Part shown: positions 34,853 through 43,806 of the stretch, piece by piece
How the letters are laid out: each line of letters opens with the position of its first letter
Numbering within the stretch: the first letter of the stretch is position 1
Assembly (NCBI GenBank): GCA_023419375.1
Contig: JAEZYD010000051.1
Span: 62,001 to 126,000 of the forward strand
Source: Pseudomonadota bacterium
GTDB lineage: Bacteria; Desulfobacterota; Desulfovibrionia; Desulfovibrionales; Desulfovibrionaceae
Reading direction: 5' to 3'
DNA: 64,000 bases
Made by a program: the position numbers and the translations under genes
Notes under the pieces: model-generated
What the model saw: the letters and a program-made list of their open reading frames with translations, nothing else
Told to the model about the DNA's origin: nothing
The model's database searches: none

Positions 34853-35091
34853 AGCCGCTCCTGAAAAAAACGCGCACCGCGCGGGATATAGCAAAATCTG
34901 CTCCGCATGAGGATGGGGAGCGCAACAGACTGGCTGTAGCATGCTGGGCCGCTGCCTGCAAGGCGGCTGCATGCCGCCTGTATCTGACAATCTGGCACTG
35001 GCAGACCTGCAAACCTTGCAAAAGGCAAATTTTGCGTATACGTAGTAACGAGTATTCTGGAGATTTTCTATACAAGTTACGTGAGGCCGTC

Positions 35092-35676
35092 ATGAAACAT
35101 TTACGCATTGTTCTTTGTGTATCCCTGCTGGCGTTGCTTGCAGCCTGCGGGCCGAGCAACAATGTCCGACTCTTGCCGCCGCCCGCTCTGGACGCTTCGG
35201 TGCTTCCTTCTCCCAACGCGCCCCGTGTGACCGTTGTGATGTTTGAAGACAAACGCATGGATCAAACCGTCATCGGCACCCGCCGCGACAGCAGCGCGTT
35301 TGTCACCACCGACAATGTCGCCCAGTGGATCAGCAAGGCTCTGGCCGATGAACTTGCGCGCAACGGCATGCAGGTTTCCTATTCCATCAGCGTGAACGAA
35401 GCGCGCAAGGGCAACCCCGACTTTATGGTCACTGGCCAGGTCGATGAAGCCAACCTCCGCGAAACGTCCACCACCGACATGTCCACATCGCTGCGCGCCA
35501 ACTACGTGCTTGCCAACCGCCAGGCGCGCATTCTGCGTGAATCGCTCAACGCTTCGCAGTCGCGCACCGGCCTGCCCTCCGGCAGCGCTGCCGACAACCT
35601 GATGCTGGAAACTCTGCGCGACCTGGTCAAGCCCATGGCGCACAAGATTGTCCAGACCATCGAGGCAAAAAAATAA
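35092..35676 (+). CDS. Lipoprotein of unknown function
   Basis: 194 residues with a lipoprotein signal (LLALLAAC, cysteine at about 20). The mature part, with VTVVMFEDKRMD, WISKALADELARNGMQV and FMVTGQVDEANLRE, resembles YajG-like and related outer-membrane lipoproteins with an anticodon-binding-like alpha/beta fold, but I cannot name the family with confidence. A serine after the cysteine is absent (CGPS), giving no clear inner-membrane retention signal. It leads a run with a TPR protein and a small orphan. Confidence 0.72.
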   Translation: MKHLRIVLCVSLLALLAACGPSNNVRLLPPPALDASVLPSPNAPRVTVVMFEDKRMDQTVIGTRRDSSAFVTTDNVAQWISKALADELARNGMQVSYSISVNEARKGNPDFMVTGQVDEANLRETSTTDMSTSLRANYVLANRQARILRESLNASQSRTGLPSGSAADNLMLETLRDLVKPMAHKIVQTIEAKK

Positions 35677-35680
35677 GCCC

Positions 35681-37135
35681 ATGCGGGCCTTGCGTACATT
35701 GTTTTCCAGCTTGCCCCTGGCGGCTCTGCTGGGAACTTTTGCCCTGCCGCCGGTCTTGCTGACCGGCGGTGCGGCATGCGCAGCAGAACACACGCCCGGC
35801 CCTCCGGCGGCGGTCTCCGCCGCTGACAAGTCAGCAACCGGGGGCAAGGGTACACAGGGCAATACTGCTGACAATGCCCCAGCCGAAAATGCCAGTCCCT
35901 CGTCTCCCGCGCCTGATCCGCTCTCGCCTTTGGAAAACGGCCCTTCTGCTTCCAGACCAGGTCCCCTCCCCCTGCCATCGCCCGTTCTGAGCAGTGCGCA
36001 CTGCCCCGCCGCGCCACTGCCCCCGCATGCTCAAAAGCTGTGCGCGGAAGCTGCCGCCCTTCTGGATGCCCTGCACTCTGCCGCAACAGCCCTGCCCAAC
36101 AGACGCGACATCCGCATGGGCATTACTGATTTCAACGAATACACGGCGCTGGCCGCAGAACTGTACACTCCGCTGACCGAGGTTGACCATGCCGCCGCTG
36201 GCGGGGATTCCGGGGCGCAAAGCATGACGGTTACCCTGCTGGCCCGGCCCGATGCGGCGGAAACACTGCTGCGGCTACTGCGCAATCCTGACGCCCTGAA
36301 AGTGCGGCGTTTGCTGCTGGCCGACCTGATGACCGCAACGGCCAACGCCCGGCAGGTCGCTCAGGCGATCGCCGCCGCCGATGCCCTGCCTGGAGCTGGC
36401 GGCTCCGGCGGTGCGTCCCCCGGTTCTGGCGGTACATGGTATATTGCCAAGGTGACACCGCCGGGGCAGTTGACCCAGCACCCGCCCATGCCTACTCCCG
36501 AGGATATTGCCAAGGAGGCGGCGCTGCAGAAAGCGCAGCAGAACGCTGATACCCTGGCAGACACTCTTGCCGCAGCCATTGCGGCTCTGGATACACTGCG
36601 CCTTTCGCCCGAGGGCTGGCTGACCTCGGCAGAATCTCTGGCAGTCCTTGAAAAAGCTGCCGTCAATCTGCCGCAGAGCGCCGCTACCCGGCTACTTCTG
36701 GGCGAGGCACTCTTGCAGGCGGGCATGCCTCAACGCAGTATTGCTTCCTGCACTGCCGCGCTGGAGCTTGCCCCGAACCTTGGCCGCGCACGGTACATCC
36801 GCGCGCTTGCCCACTGGCGCTTGCAGCAACTGGCCCTTGCCGAAGATGACCTGAGCGCGGTGCTGGAAGCTACAGCGGATGCTTTTCCCCACACCTCGGA
36901 TAAAGTCCGGCTTTTGCGGGCGCGCGGCGCGTTGCGCATGCTGCGCAGCAACGAACCCGGCATGTGCGATGATCTGGTCGCCGCCTGCGCTCTGGGCGAT
37001 TGCGAAGGCCTGGCCGCCGCCCGTGGGCAGCAGATGTGCCTTACGGCTTCAAGTCAGGTGGATACCCACCCCGCTGCTGATGCCGTCACGCCCCAACCAC
37101 CCGCAGTTGCTGGCGACACGGTGGAAAAACCATGA
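35681..37135 (+). CDS. Exported TPR-repeat protein
   Basis: 484 residues. A signal peptide (about 1-36, ending AACAAE) is followed by a proline/alanine/serine-rich low-complexity stretch (about 37-105), a middle region with no recognised domain, and two to three tetratricopeptide repeats (about 320-440; ATRLLLGEALLQAGMPQRSIASCTAALELAPNLGRARYIRALAHWRL in segments). Late cysteines (CDDLVAACALGDCEGL, QQMC) may form disulfides. It begins 4 bases after the lipoprotein stop and overlaps the next gene by 4 bases. A scaffold role at the envelope is a guess. Confidence 0.75.
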   Translation: MRALRTLFSSLPLAALLGTFALPPVLLTGGAACAAEHTPGPPAAVSAADKSATGGKGTQGNTADNAPAENASPSSPAPDPLSPLENGPSASRPGPLPLPSPVLSSAHCPAAPLPPHAQKLCAEAAALLDALHSAATALPNRRDIRMGITDFNEYTALAAELYTPLTEVDHAAAGGDSGAQSMTVTLLARPDAAETLLRLLRNPDALKVRRLLLADLMTATANARQVAQAIAAADALPGAGGSGGASPGSGGTWYIAKVTPPGQLTQHPPMPTPEDIAKEAALQKAQQNADTLADTLAAAIAALDTLRLSPEGWLTSAESLAVLEKAAVNLPQSAATRLLLGEALLQAGMPQRSIASCTAALELAPNLGRARYIRALAHWRLQQLALAEDDLSAVLEATADAFPHTSDKVRLLRARGALRMLRSNEPGMCDDLVAACALGDCEGLAAARGQQMCLTASSQVDTHPAADAVTPQPPAVAGDTVEKP

Positions 37136-37476
37136 GCCGATCCCCTCTGCTTAAGGTTTACGGGCATGTGTATCCTGTAAACGATGATTTTTACGCGGCT
37201 CTGGAACAGGCCTGCGCCGATGCCCTGCCGGATGAAGATGACGTGCCGGTTCTTGAGCGTGACGGCGATATGGCCCGCATTTCCTTCGAAGGCATGTACT
37301 TTCCCGTGGATGAAGTTCTGGCGGTGCTTGGAAAGCATATCTGCCCGGAGCACAAGGGAAAACTCGATGTGCTTGATATGGAGGGCTGGCGGCTTTATCG
37401 CCATGCCTTCAACCACGGACGCATTGAAAGCCACAGCGCTCCGCTGAACAATGTTCTGGATTACTCCGGCCATTGA
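37132..37476 (+). CDS. Small conserved hypothetical protein
   Basis: 114 residues, acidic, soluble, no signal peptide. VYPVNDDFYAALEQACADALPDEDDVPVLERDGDMARISFEGMYFPVDEVLAVL in segments suggests a small alpha/beta domain; no catalytic motif is seen. Its start overlaps the stop of the TPR gene (ATGA), so the two are translated together. I do not recognise the family. Co-translation with an exported protein is notable because this one appears cytoplasmic. Confidence 0.72.
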   Translation: MSRSPLLKVYGHVYPVNDDFYAALEQACADALPDEDDVPVLERDGDMARISFEGMYFPVDEVLAVLGKHICPEHKGKLDVLDMEGWRLYRHAFNHGRIESHSAPLNNVLDYSGH

Positions 37477-37553
37477 TTTTTGCCAGATTTCAGCACTCTC
37501 TGCCTGCATTCTGCCCCTTCGCAAGTCACCCCGCGCCAGATATCTCGCCCCCG

Positions 37554-37574
37554 AAATGTGATTTGATCACATTT
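37554..37574. promoter_or_regulatory. CRP-like palindrome
   Basis: A perfect inverted repeat with 9-bp arms and a 3-bp centre. The core is TGTGA-TTTGA-TCACA. CRP/FNR-family sites usually have 6 bp between TGTGA and TCACA; here it is 5. It lies in the 364-bp gap before the PAS diguanylate cyclase gene. Confidence 0.5.
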
Positions 37575-37619
37575 TTCACCACAATGTTCGCGCCATAAAA
37601 TTATGGTTTCCATATTTTT

Positions 37620-37654
37620 TTGTACGCGCCCGCCTTTTGTGTCTATAATCACAA
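37620..37654 (+). promoter_or_regulatory. Promoter with HcpR/FNR-type operator
   Basis: TATAAT at 37644-37649 is a consensus -10, with TTGTAC (37620-37625) 18 bp upstream as a weak -35. TTGTGT-CTATAA-TCACAA (37637-37654) overlaps it and matches the TTGTGA-N6-TCACAA pattern of CRP/FNR family members such as HcpR in 11 of 12 bases. Binding there would block transcription of the following diguanylate cyclase gene. Confidence 0.5.
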
Positions 37655-37840
37655 GAGTTGTGCCCGCCAGGTATTTGGCATCTTCGATATTTCTTGAGCA
37701 CTCGCCTTTCCGCCCGAAATCTCTGGCGAAAGGGTTCCCTTCTGTATATTCTGGCGTTGAAATCGGCAGAGTCTTTGCCGCAGTTCGCGCTGCAGGGGCA
37801 ATGCCCCTGAACCAGTCCGGGCGGCAAAGGAGGGGGAAGA

Positions 37841-39109
37841 GTGTCGATGCAAAAAACCACCAAGGAATCCTTTTGCTGGATCGTTGACCCAGACCTGAAC
37901 TACTGCCACGTGGATGCGGCAAAGGAGCGGTTGCTGGAATTGCCCGTGGGATCACTAGCGGGCAGAGCTCTGGTTCATTGCATGCACCCGGATGATGCCG
38001 CCATGCTCCGCCGCGCCCTTGCTTCTGCCGAACCCAGGGCGCTCACAGGCTGCACCGTGCGCTATGTGTGCCCAAGGGGCACGCACACGGTTACCAGCCT
38101 GAGCGTGAGGCCTCTGCGCAGTGCCTGCGGCACGCTTCTCGGCTTTGAAGGCGAAGAGCGCAGCATCGGCTCTGTGGACATGCGCGGAGATTTCGCGCCC
38201 ATTTTTGAGGAGGTGTTTGCGCACGATTTCATGGCGCTCTGCATCGTCAACAGGGATGGGCAACTGCTTGCGGTCAACGCGCAGTACGCCATTATTGCGA
38301 ACAAGCCCGCCAACTCCCTGGTGCGTGCCCACATTCTTGAAGCGGGCATTCCTTCCATTGACGTGGTGGACGAAGCTTTCAGGGTACTCCCCTCTGGCGA
38401 AGCCATTCCCGAGCAGGAAATCATCTGGGACGGCAAGGACTACGTCATGGCCATCTACGGCCTGCCCGATGCCTGCGGCGAGATCCACTCCATCTGTGTG
38501 TCGCTGCGCGACATAAGCCTGCGCAAGGGCCTGGAGCGCCGGCTGGAGGCCGCCAATCGCCAACTGGAAGAGATGAATCTCAAAGATTACCTGACAGGCG
38601 TGTTCAACCGCCGCCATTTTGATGAATCCCTGCAAAGGGAGGTGGCGCGCCTTGCGCGGGAAGGCGGCGAAATGTGCGTTGGCATGGTCGATGTGGACAA
38701 ATTCAAGCTGTATAACGACGCCTATGGGCACCTTGCCGGGGACGACTGCCTTGCCCGTGCGGCAAAGGCAATGAAAGCCGCGCTTTTCAGGCCCGGTGAC
38801 GAACTGTTCCGCTACGGCGGCGAAGAATTCGCCATCATCATGCCCCAGACAGGCAAGGAAAGCGCCACAATGGTTGCCGAACGCGTGCGCGAAGCCATCA
38901 GCGCACTGCACATCCCCCACTGCCAAAGCGCCTTTGGGCGTGTGACCATCAGCATCGGGGTTGCGGCGCTTAGCTCGGCCTGCGCCATGTCAGGGCATAC
39001 TGCCTGCGAAGAACTCATCAGAGTAGCGGACAAAGCCCTGTACACCGCCAAAAACAGCGGTCGCAACAAGGTCGCCTCAGCCGCATGCAGCCTTTCCGAG
39101 AGCGATTAA
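37841..39109 (+). CDS. PAS-GGDEF diguanylate cyclase
   Basis: 422 residues, no signal peptide or membrane helix, so cytoplasmic. Two PAS-like regions (about 8-110 and 125-230, the second containing FMALCIVNRDGQLLAVNAQYA) lead by a short coiled coil (RRLEAANRQLEEMN) into the GGDEF domain. Catalytic YGGEEF is at about 325-330, with an RPGD I-site before it, so an active, product-inhibited cyclase is expected. The GTG start 37841 has a strong AAGGAGG site upstream; ATG 37847 is an alternative. Two CRP/FNR-type palindromes lie in the leader. Confidence 0.88.
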   Translation: MSMQKTTKESFCWIVDPDLNYCHVDAAKERLLELPVGSLAGRALVHCMHPDDAAMLRRALASAEPRALTGCTVRYVCPRGTHTVTSLSVRPLRSACGTLLGFEGEERSIGSVDMRGDFAPIFEEVFAHDFMALCIVNRDGQLLAVNAQYAIIANKPANSLVRAHILEAGIPSIDVVDEAFRVLPSGEAIPEQEIIWDGKDYVMAIYGLPDACGEIHSICVSLRDISLRKGLERRLEAANRQLEEMNLKDYLTGVFNRRHFDESLQREVARLAREGGEMCVGMVDVDKFKLYNDAYGHLAGDDCLARAAKAMKAALFRPGDELFRYGGEEFAIIMPQTGKESATMVAERVREAISALHIPHCQSAFGRVTISIGVAALSSACAMSGHTACEELIRVADKALYTAKNSGRNKVASAACSLSESD

Positions 39110-39120
39110 CCATGTAAAAC

Positions 39121-39151
39121 AAAGCCCCGCTGGTTTATCCGGCGGGGCTTT
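39121..39151. terminator. Intrinsic terminator
   Basis: A stem of 10 bp (39121-39130 with 39142-39151), extended inward by about three pairs, with AAA and TTT ends. It serves the diguanylate cyclase (+) and possibly the convergent orphan (-). Confidence 0.8.
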
Positions 39152-39193
39152 GCGGTTAAGGCAAGCTTGATTAAAAGCGCGACAGGCGCGGGC

Positions 39194-39685
39194 TTATTCC
39201 CGCTCAAAAAGCGATTTCTGGATCAGGGCGTCCGCACGGTCATCGGCCCCGCGCAGGGAATCATACGCCTTTTGCAGGGCTTCGGGCCAGTCCGCGTCGC
39301 TCACATCGCTGATAAACAGTAAGGTCAGATCGCCCTCGGTGGACACGTCCGCATGGGTCATGACCCTGCCGGACATGGCCTGGAACGTCCAGCCGCCGCC
39401 ATCGTCAGCCTTTGAAGGCGCAGTGCCTTTAAGCCTGGCCGACTGCTTTTCGGCAAACTGTTTGGGCGTCAGATTGCCGGTTTCCGCCTTGGTAAAAATA
39501 CCAACGGAAAAGAATGAATCCTGCCCGCAGGAAACGGTTACAATGCTTTCTTTTTCTGTTGCCGAGCATTTGGCGGGCAAGTCTATGCTGAAATGGTTAA
39601 ATTTTTTTTCCGCAGCGGCGGCCGCCCCGCACAGGCCCGCCAACAGCACACAGGCCATCAATGAACCCAACAGCGCATATTTCAT
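39194..39685 (-). CDS. Secreted protein of unknown function
   Basis: 163 residues with a signal peptide (MKYALLGSLMACVLLAGLC then AAAAAEKK). The cysteine in this region is not in a good lipobox, so a soluble periplasmic protein is more likely than a lipoprotein. The mature part (FNHFSIDLPAKCSATEKESIVTVSCG with two cysteines about 12 apart) may hold a disulfide. The FSIDLPxGW-like start recalls small periplasmic DUF families but I do not recognise it. The start at 39685 has AAGGAG upstream. Confidence 0.75.
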   Translation of the reverse strand: MKYALLGSLMACVLLAGLCGAAAAAEKKFNHFSIDLPAKCSATEKESIVTVSCGQDSFFSVGIFTKAETGNLTPKQFAEKQSARLKGTAPSKADDGGGWTFQAMSGRVMTHADVSTEGDLTLLFISDVSDADWPEALQKAYDSLRGADDRADALIQKSLFERE

Positions 39686-39855
39686 GGACAAGCTCCTTGA
39701 AATGTCCGCGCAGTGCGCGGTATTTTTCGGGCGGAAGTATCGCACAAGGAAGGGCGGCTGTCTAGAACAGCCGCCCGCAATACTTATAATACCTGAGTTT
39801 TGTTAACTATTATTGTCAGAACGCGTTGGTGCTCACAATATAGCTAACGCTGCCC

Positions 39856-40941
39856 CTAAAACTGATAGAGAAACACAGGGCTGCTGGAAGAAAGGCTGCC
39901 CAGAGCGCTCAGATCAACGCCAAGCATGGTTTTGAGGCTGCGCGGCAGCCAGCCGCCCTCCTTGGGACGGGTCACAAGCTTGCGCTCCGCTGGCACGCCG
40001 CACTGTTCCGAAAGCCAGGCCAGAGCAGCCTGCTGCCCGCCCAGTTCGTCCACCAGCCCAAGCTGCACGGCCTCCCGCCCGGTAAAAATCTTGCCGCTTG
40101 CAAGGGCGGCGGCGCGGGCATGCTCCATGTGCCGCCCGTCGGCCACGATATCCACAAACTGCTGGTGCATGTCGTCCAGCACTTTTTTAAAATAGTCGCG
40201 CTGCTCGGTGCTCAGCGGGCGCATGTAGGAGCCGGCGTCCTTGTAGGGGGCAGTGGTTATGGTCTCCTGCCCCACGCCGATTTTGCCCATAAGCCCCTGC
40301 AACTGAGGAATATCCATGCGGACGCCAATGGAACCTGTCACGGTGGAGGCATTGGCAAACACGCGCGACCCCGCCATGCTGACCATCAGCCCGCCCGAAG
40401 CGGCCAGAGAGCCCATGCTGACGACTACGGGCTTCTTGCGGGCCAGTTCGCGCACGGCACTATAAATTTCCTGCGATGCCGCAGCGCCGCCGCCAGGCGA
40501 ATCAACGCGCAGCAGTACGCCCGCGATCATGGGATCGCGCTCCACCTTGCGTATCCATTCAAGGGCAGGTTCCGGGTCCATGATGGGGCCGGAAACAGAC
40601 ACGAGGGCTATGCGCTGACCGCTCATGAGGCCGTTGCTGCCAAGGGCTGCGCCAAACACGCCGACACCAGCCAGCAAAAGCAGTATAAGCCCCCAAAAGA
40701 CGACCGGATGCCGCTTGCGGAACGGACGGCGCAGCAGATCCTTCCATACGGTTGCCGGTACCTGCGCCAGCGGGCAGGCGCAGGACTGCGCCGCAGATGG
40801 CGATGCGGATGATGCAGCGGATGAAGACGCGGGCATACCCGCAGAAGTGGCAGCAGGCGTGGCTTCAGCATGACCAGCTTCGCTGGCGCCAGACATGGAC
40901 AGGGGTTGATCTGTATTCAATGAAAATTCCTGATTACTCAT
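39856..40941 (-). CDS. sppA: Signal peptide peptidase (S49 family)
   Basis: 361 residues. A low-complexity Ala/Ser/Pro N-terminal part of about 60 residues is followed by one membrane helix (about 87-108, FWGLILLLLAGVGVFGAALG) and a single S49 protease domain. The catalytic serine lies in SMGSLAASGG and the general-base lysine in ALASGKIFTGREA, matching the Ser-Lys dyad of short SppA. VRVDSPGGG is also a family mark. It degrades signal peptides left in the membrane. The start MSNQEFSL is chosen; a longer in-frame reading to 41082 has no support. Confidence 0.88.
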   Translation of the reverse strand: MSNQEFSLNTDQPLSMSGASEAGHAEATPAATSAGMPASSSAASSASPSAAQSCACPLAQVPATVWKDLLRRPFRKRHPVVFWGLILLLLAGVGVFGAALGSNGLMSGQRIALVSVSGPIMDPEPALEWIRKVERDPMIAGVLLRVDSPGGGAAASQEIYSAVRELARKKPVVVSMGSLAASGGLMVSMAGSRVFANASTVTGSIGVRMDIPQLQGLMGKIGVGQETITTAPYKDAGSYMRPLSTEQRDYFKKVLDDMHQQFVDIVADGRHMEHARAAALASGKIFTGREAVQLGLVDELGGQQAALAWLSEQCGVPAERKLVTRPKEGGWLPRSLKTMLGVDLSALGSLSSSSPVFLYQF

Positions 40942-41272
40942 AACGCTCTTTGACCTGATTGTAGTTGTGATGGGCCTTGGCCCGATGGTGGCAAAATTCG
41001 CAGGCTGGCGGCGCTCTCGGCGGGGATGCCCGCATGGCCTGTTCAATGGCTTGGGAAATATTTTATGGCAAGGGCTGGGCACAGGTTGGGCTGACGGCAG
41101 AGGCCGGAGACTGGCGCGGAGCGGGATTATTCACGCAGATTCATGCGATGGCAAACTATTTGTCTGGTTCATGGCGCGCATGGCTGCCCGGGGGAGCCTT
41201 CACTTTTCAGGCACAGCCTGATGGTCTGCAGCACTGGCGCGCCCCGCAAGGTGCAGGGCGCGCCTTTTATAC
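40942..41272. other. Intergenic region without a recognised gene
   Basis: 331 bases between sppA and the acyl-CoA synthetase gene, both on the minus strand. Short plus-strand ORFs here have no family likeness. A 9-bp GC stem (41236-41244 with 41256-41264) followed by TTTT on the plus strand is the only clear structure; it faces away from the genes and its role is unclear. Confidence 0.6.
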
Positions 41273-42952
41273 TCAGCGTTGCATGGGTTCGGGCCAGAAT
41301 TCTGCGGCCATTTCGCGCAGTTTGAACTTCTGGATCTTGCCGCTGGCAGTAAGCGGGAACCCTGTTATTGTTTTGATGTACTTGGGTATCTTGTACCACG
41401 ACACCTTGCCGCGGCAGAAATCGCGCACGTCTTCCGGCAGAATTTCCACGCCGGGGCGGGGGATGATGAAGGCCGCGACCTCTTCGCCATACTTGCGGCT
41501 GGGAACAGCCACAACCTGCACGTCCAGAATACCGGGCATGCCCATAAGGAACTCTTCAACCTCGCGCGGATAGATGTTTTCGCCGCCACGGATAATCATA
41601 TCCTTGATGCGGCCCGTCACGCGCAGGTAGCCGTTTTCGTCCATAACGCCCAGATCGCCGGAATGCAACCAGCCCTCGGGGCTGATGGCCTTGGCCGTAT
41701 CATCGGGCATATTGTAGTAGCCCTTCATGACATTGTAGCCACGGCAGAGGATTTCGCCAACCTCGCCGCGCGGCAGCTCCTCGCAGGTATCGGGGTCGCC
41801 CACGCGCACTTCAATGCCGGGCATGGCGCAGCCCACGGTTTCGCAGCGCAGGGAAAGGGGATCATGAATGTCCGACTGGGTCATCACCGGCGAGCCTTCC
41901 GTAAGGCCGTAGCAGATGGTGATTTCCGTCATGTTCATGTCGTCCACCACGCGGCGCATGAGCGGTTCGGGGCAGACGGAACCGGCCATGATGCCGGTGC
42001 GCATGTGCGAAAGATCAAAACGTTTGAACAACGGATGCTCCAGCTCGGCCAGAAACATGGTGGGCACGCCGTACACTGCCGTGCAGTGTTCGCTGTCAAG
42101 CGCAGCTAGTACCTTGAGCGCGTTGAACGACTCAAGAATAACCATGGTCGCGCCGTGGTTCACTGCGGCGGAGACGCCAAGCACGCAGCCAAAGCAGTGG
42201 AACAGCGGCACAGGCAGACAGACCCTGTCTTCCGGGCCGAAATTCTGATGGCGGCCAATCCAGTACCCGTTCAGCCCCACGCCCACGTGGGTCAGCATGA
42301 CCCCGCGCGGAAAGCCCGTGGTGCCCGAGGTGTACTGCATGTTGATGACATCCCACGGCTGGAGCTGGGCCTGACGGGCGGCGTATTCCGCCTCGTCCAC
42401 CATGACGGAAAGGGAGAGTATTTCCGGCACGGAATACATGCCCCGGTGCTTTTCCGCCCCCAGAAAGCACACGCGCTTGAGATGCGGCAGACTTTTGCAC
42501 ACAAGCCTGTCGCGCGACTGCAAACGCAGCTCCGGCGCGATGCGGTAGAGCGTGTCCAGATAGTCGTGGTCACGCACGCTGTCGATAAGAAAAATATTCT
42601 CGCACTCGGAGTGGGTGAGCAGGTAACGCAACTCATGTTCACGGTAATTGGTGTTTACCGTAATCAATATCGCGCCGATTTTTGCCGTGGCGAATTGCAG
42701 CGCAACCCAGTACGGCACGTTGGTGGCCCATACCGCGACCTTTTCACCCTTCTGCACGCCAAGAGCCATCAACCCCTTGGCGAAATCGTCCACCAGAGCG
42801 CCAAATTCGCTCCAGGTCTGGCGATAGTTGCGGTCAGGGTACACCAGTGCTTCATTATCGGGAAAGCGCGCCACAGTGTGGTCAAGCACCTGCCCCAACG
42901 TCCATTCGCGCAGTTCAAACTGCGCCTGACGCTCACGAACTTTTTCTTCCAT
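41273..42952 (-). CDS. Acyl-CoA synthetase (AMP-forming)
   Basis: 559 residues of the ANL superfamily. MQYTSGTTGFPRGVMLTH is the P-loop (A3) motif, CYGLTEGSPVMTQS the A5, LHSGDLGVMDENGYLRVTGRIKDMIIRGGENIYPREVEE the A7-A8 hinge in segments, and LTASGKIQKFKLRE carries the catalytic lysine (A10). The sequence is closest to medium/long-chain FadD/FadK-like ligases. It lies about 108 bp after an XRE-cupin regulator gene on the same strand, an arrangement common in this group. The start MEEKVRER has GGAGG upstream. Substrate chain length is not known. Confidence 0.9.
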   Translation of the reverse strand: MEEKVRERQAQFELREWTLGQVLDHTVARFPDNEALVYPDRNYRQTWSEFGALVDDFAKGLMALGVQKGEKVAVWATNVPYWVALQFATAKIGAILITVNTNYREHELRYLLTHSECENIFLIDSVRDHDYLDTLYRIAPELRLQSRDRLVCKSLPHLKRVCFLGAEKHRGMYSVPEILSLSVMVDEAEYAARQAQLQPWDVINMQYTSGTTGFPRGVMLTHVGVGLNGYWIGRHQNFGPEDRVCLPVPLFHCFGCVLGVSAAVNHGATMVILESFNALKVLAALDSEHCTAVYGVPTMFLAELEHPLFKRFDLSHMRTGIMAGSVCPEPLMRRVVDDMNMTEITICYGLTEGSPVMTQSDIHDPLSLRCETVGCAMPGIEVRVGDPDTCEELPRGEVGEILCRGYNVMKGYYNMPDDTAKAISPEGWLHSGDLGVMDENGYLRVTGRIKDMIIRGGENIYPREVEEFLMGMPGILDVQVVAVPSRKYGEEVAAFIIPRPGVEILPEDVRDFCRGKVSWYKIPKYIKTITGFPLTASGKIQKFKLREMAAEFWPEPMQR

Positions 42953-43060
42953 GCATCCTCCCAAAGGCGTGTTGCGGCGAGTGCGCCGCCGTTACGCGGT
43001 GTGCGGCCTGGAGGGCTTTGAATCGCGCCCTGAAGCAGACCAACAGAAAGTGAACATGCC

Positions 43061-43630
43061 CTAGGGATTGTATGTCACAGCCAGAAATTCCACAGGCTCG
43101 TCGCCCGCTGCGCCCACGTAATGCGGCACAATGGAATTGTAGTAAATTGTTTCGCCGGGCTTGAGCACGCGGGTTTCGCGGCCATAGACCACAAGCAGTT
43201 CGCCCTTGAGCACGCAGATAAATTCCTCGCCCTGATGCGAGGTGGTCTTGCGTTCACCGCTCTCGGGAAAAATGCGGATATGGAAGGGTTCCATATTACG
43301 GTCGTTCTTGCCCTTGGCCAACGCATGGTAGGTATAGCTGGGGCGGGGGACGCGCCCGGTGTGCAGCGCTTCATCGGCCTCGGCCTCGCCATTGATGCTG
43401 CTCATCACAGGGTCGCGCGAAAACTGGTCGTCCAGAAAGGTGCCAAGGCGCACGCCAAGAGCGCGGGCCACCTTTTGCAGGGGGCCGATGCAGGGATAGA
43501 TGGCGTCTGACTCCAGCTTTTCAAGATAGTCTTCCGTAAGGCCCGTATTCTGGGAAAGAGTTTGCAGGTCAACTTCGCGTTCTTCGCGAAATCCACGGAT
43601 GCGGGAACCAATGGTACGCACGGGGGGCAT
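43061..43630 (-). CDS. XRE-family regulator with cupin domain
   Basis: 189 residues. An N-terminal Xre helix-turn-helix (about 7-65: IRGFREEREVDLQTLSQNTGLTEDYLEKLESD in segments) is followed by a C-terminal cupin (about 110-187: SHQGEEFICVLKGELLVVYG, LKPGETIYYNSIVPHYVGAAG) that would bind a small effector. It is the first gene before the acyl-CoA synthetase and should regulate it, perhaps in response to the substrate. Such pairs often occur with fatty acid or carboxylate activation genes. Confidence 0.88.
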   Translation of the reverse strand: MPPVRTIGSRIRGFREEREVDLQTLSQNTGLTEDYLEKLESDAIYPCIGPLQKVARALGVRLGTFLDDQFSRDPVMSSINGEAEADEALHTGRVPRPSYTYHALAKGKNDRNMEPFHIRIFPESGERKTTSHQGEEFICVLKGELLVVYGRETRVLKPGETIYYNSIVPHYVGAAGDEPVEFLAVTYNP

Positions 43631-43806
43631 AGACGCTCCTGATTGCCGGATATGCCGGGTTGGATGCCGCTCTGGCAGGATGACGTGGCGGCAAGCAACC
43701 CACTAAATACCGAAAAGCCCGTGCGCTCGCAAGCAAACATGCGCTGTTGAGCGGTCATACAGTACCCCTGCTGACACATTTTGCTCTTTGCGCTATGCTG
43801 AATAAC

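Noticed and set aside
41236..41270. Terminator for the acyl-CoA synthetase gene
   Set aside because: The stem is real, but its T-run is on the plus strand, away from that minus-strand gene, and no plus-strand gene ends there.
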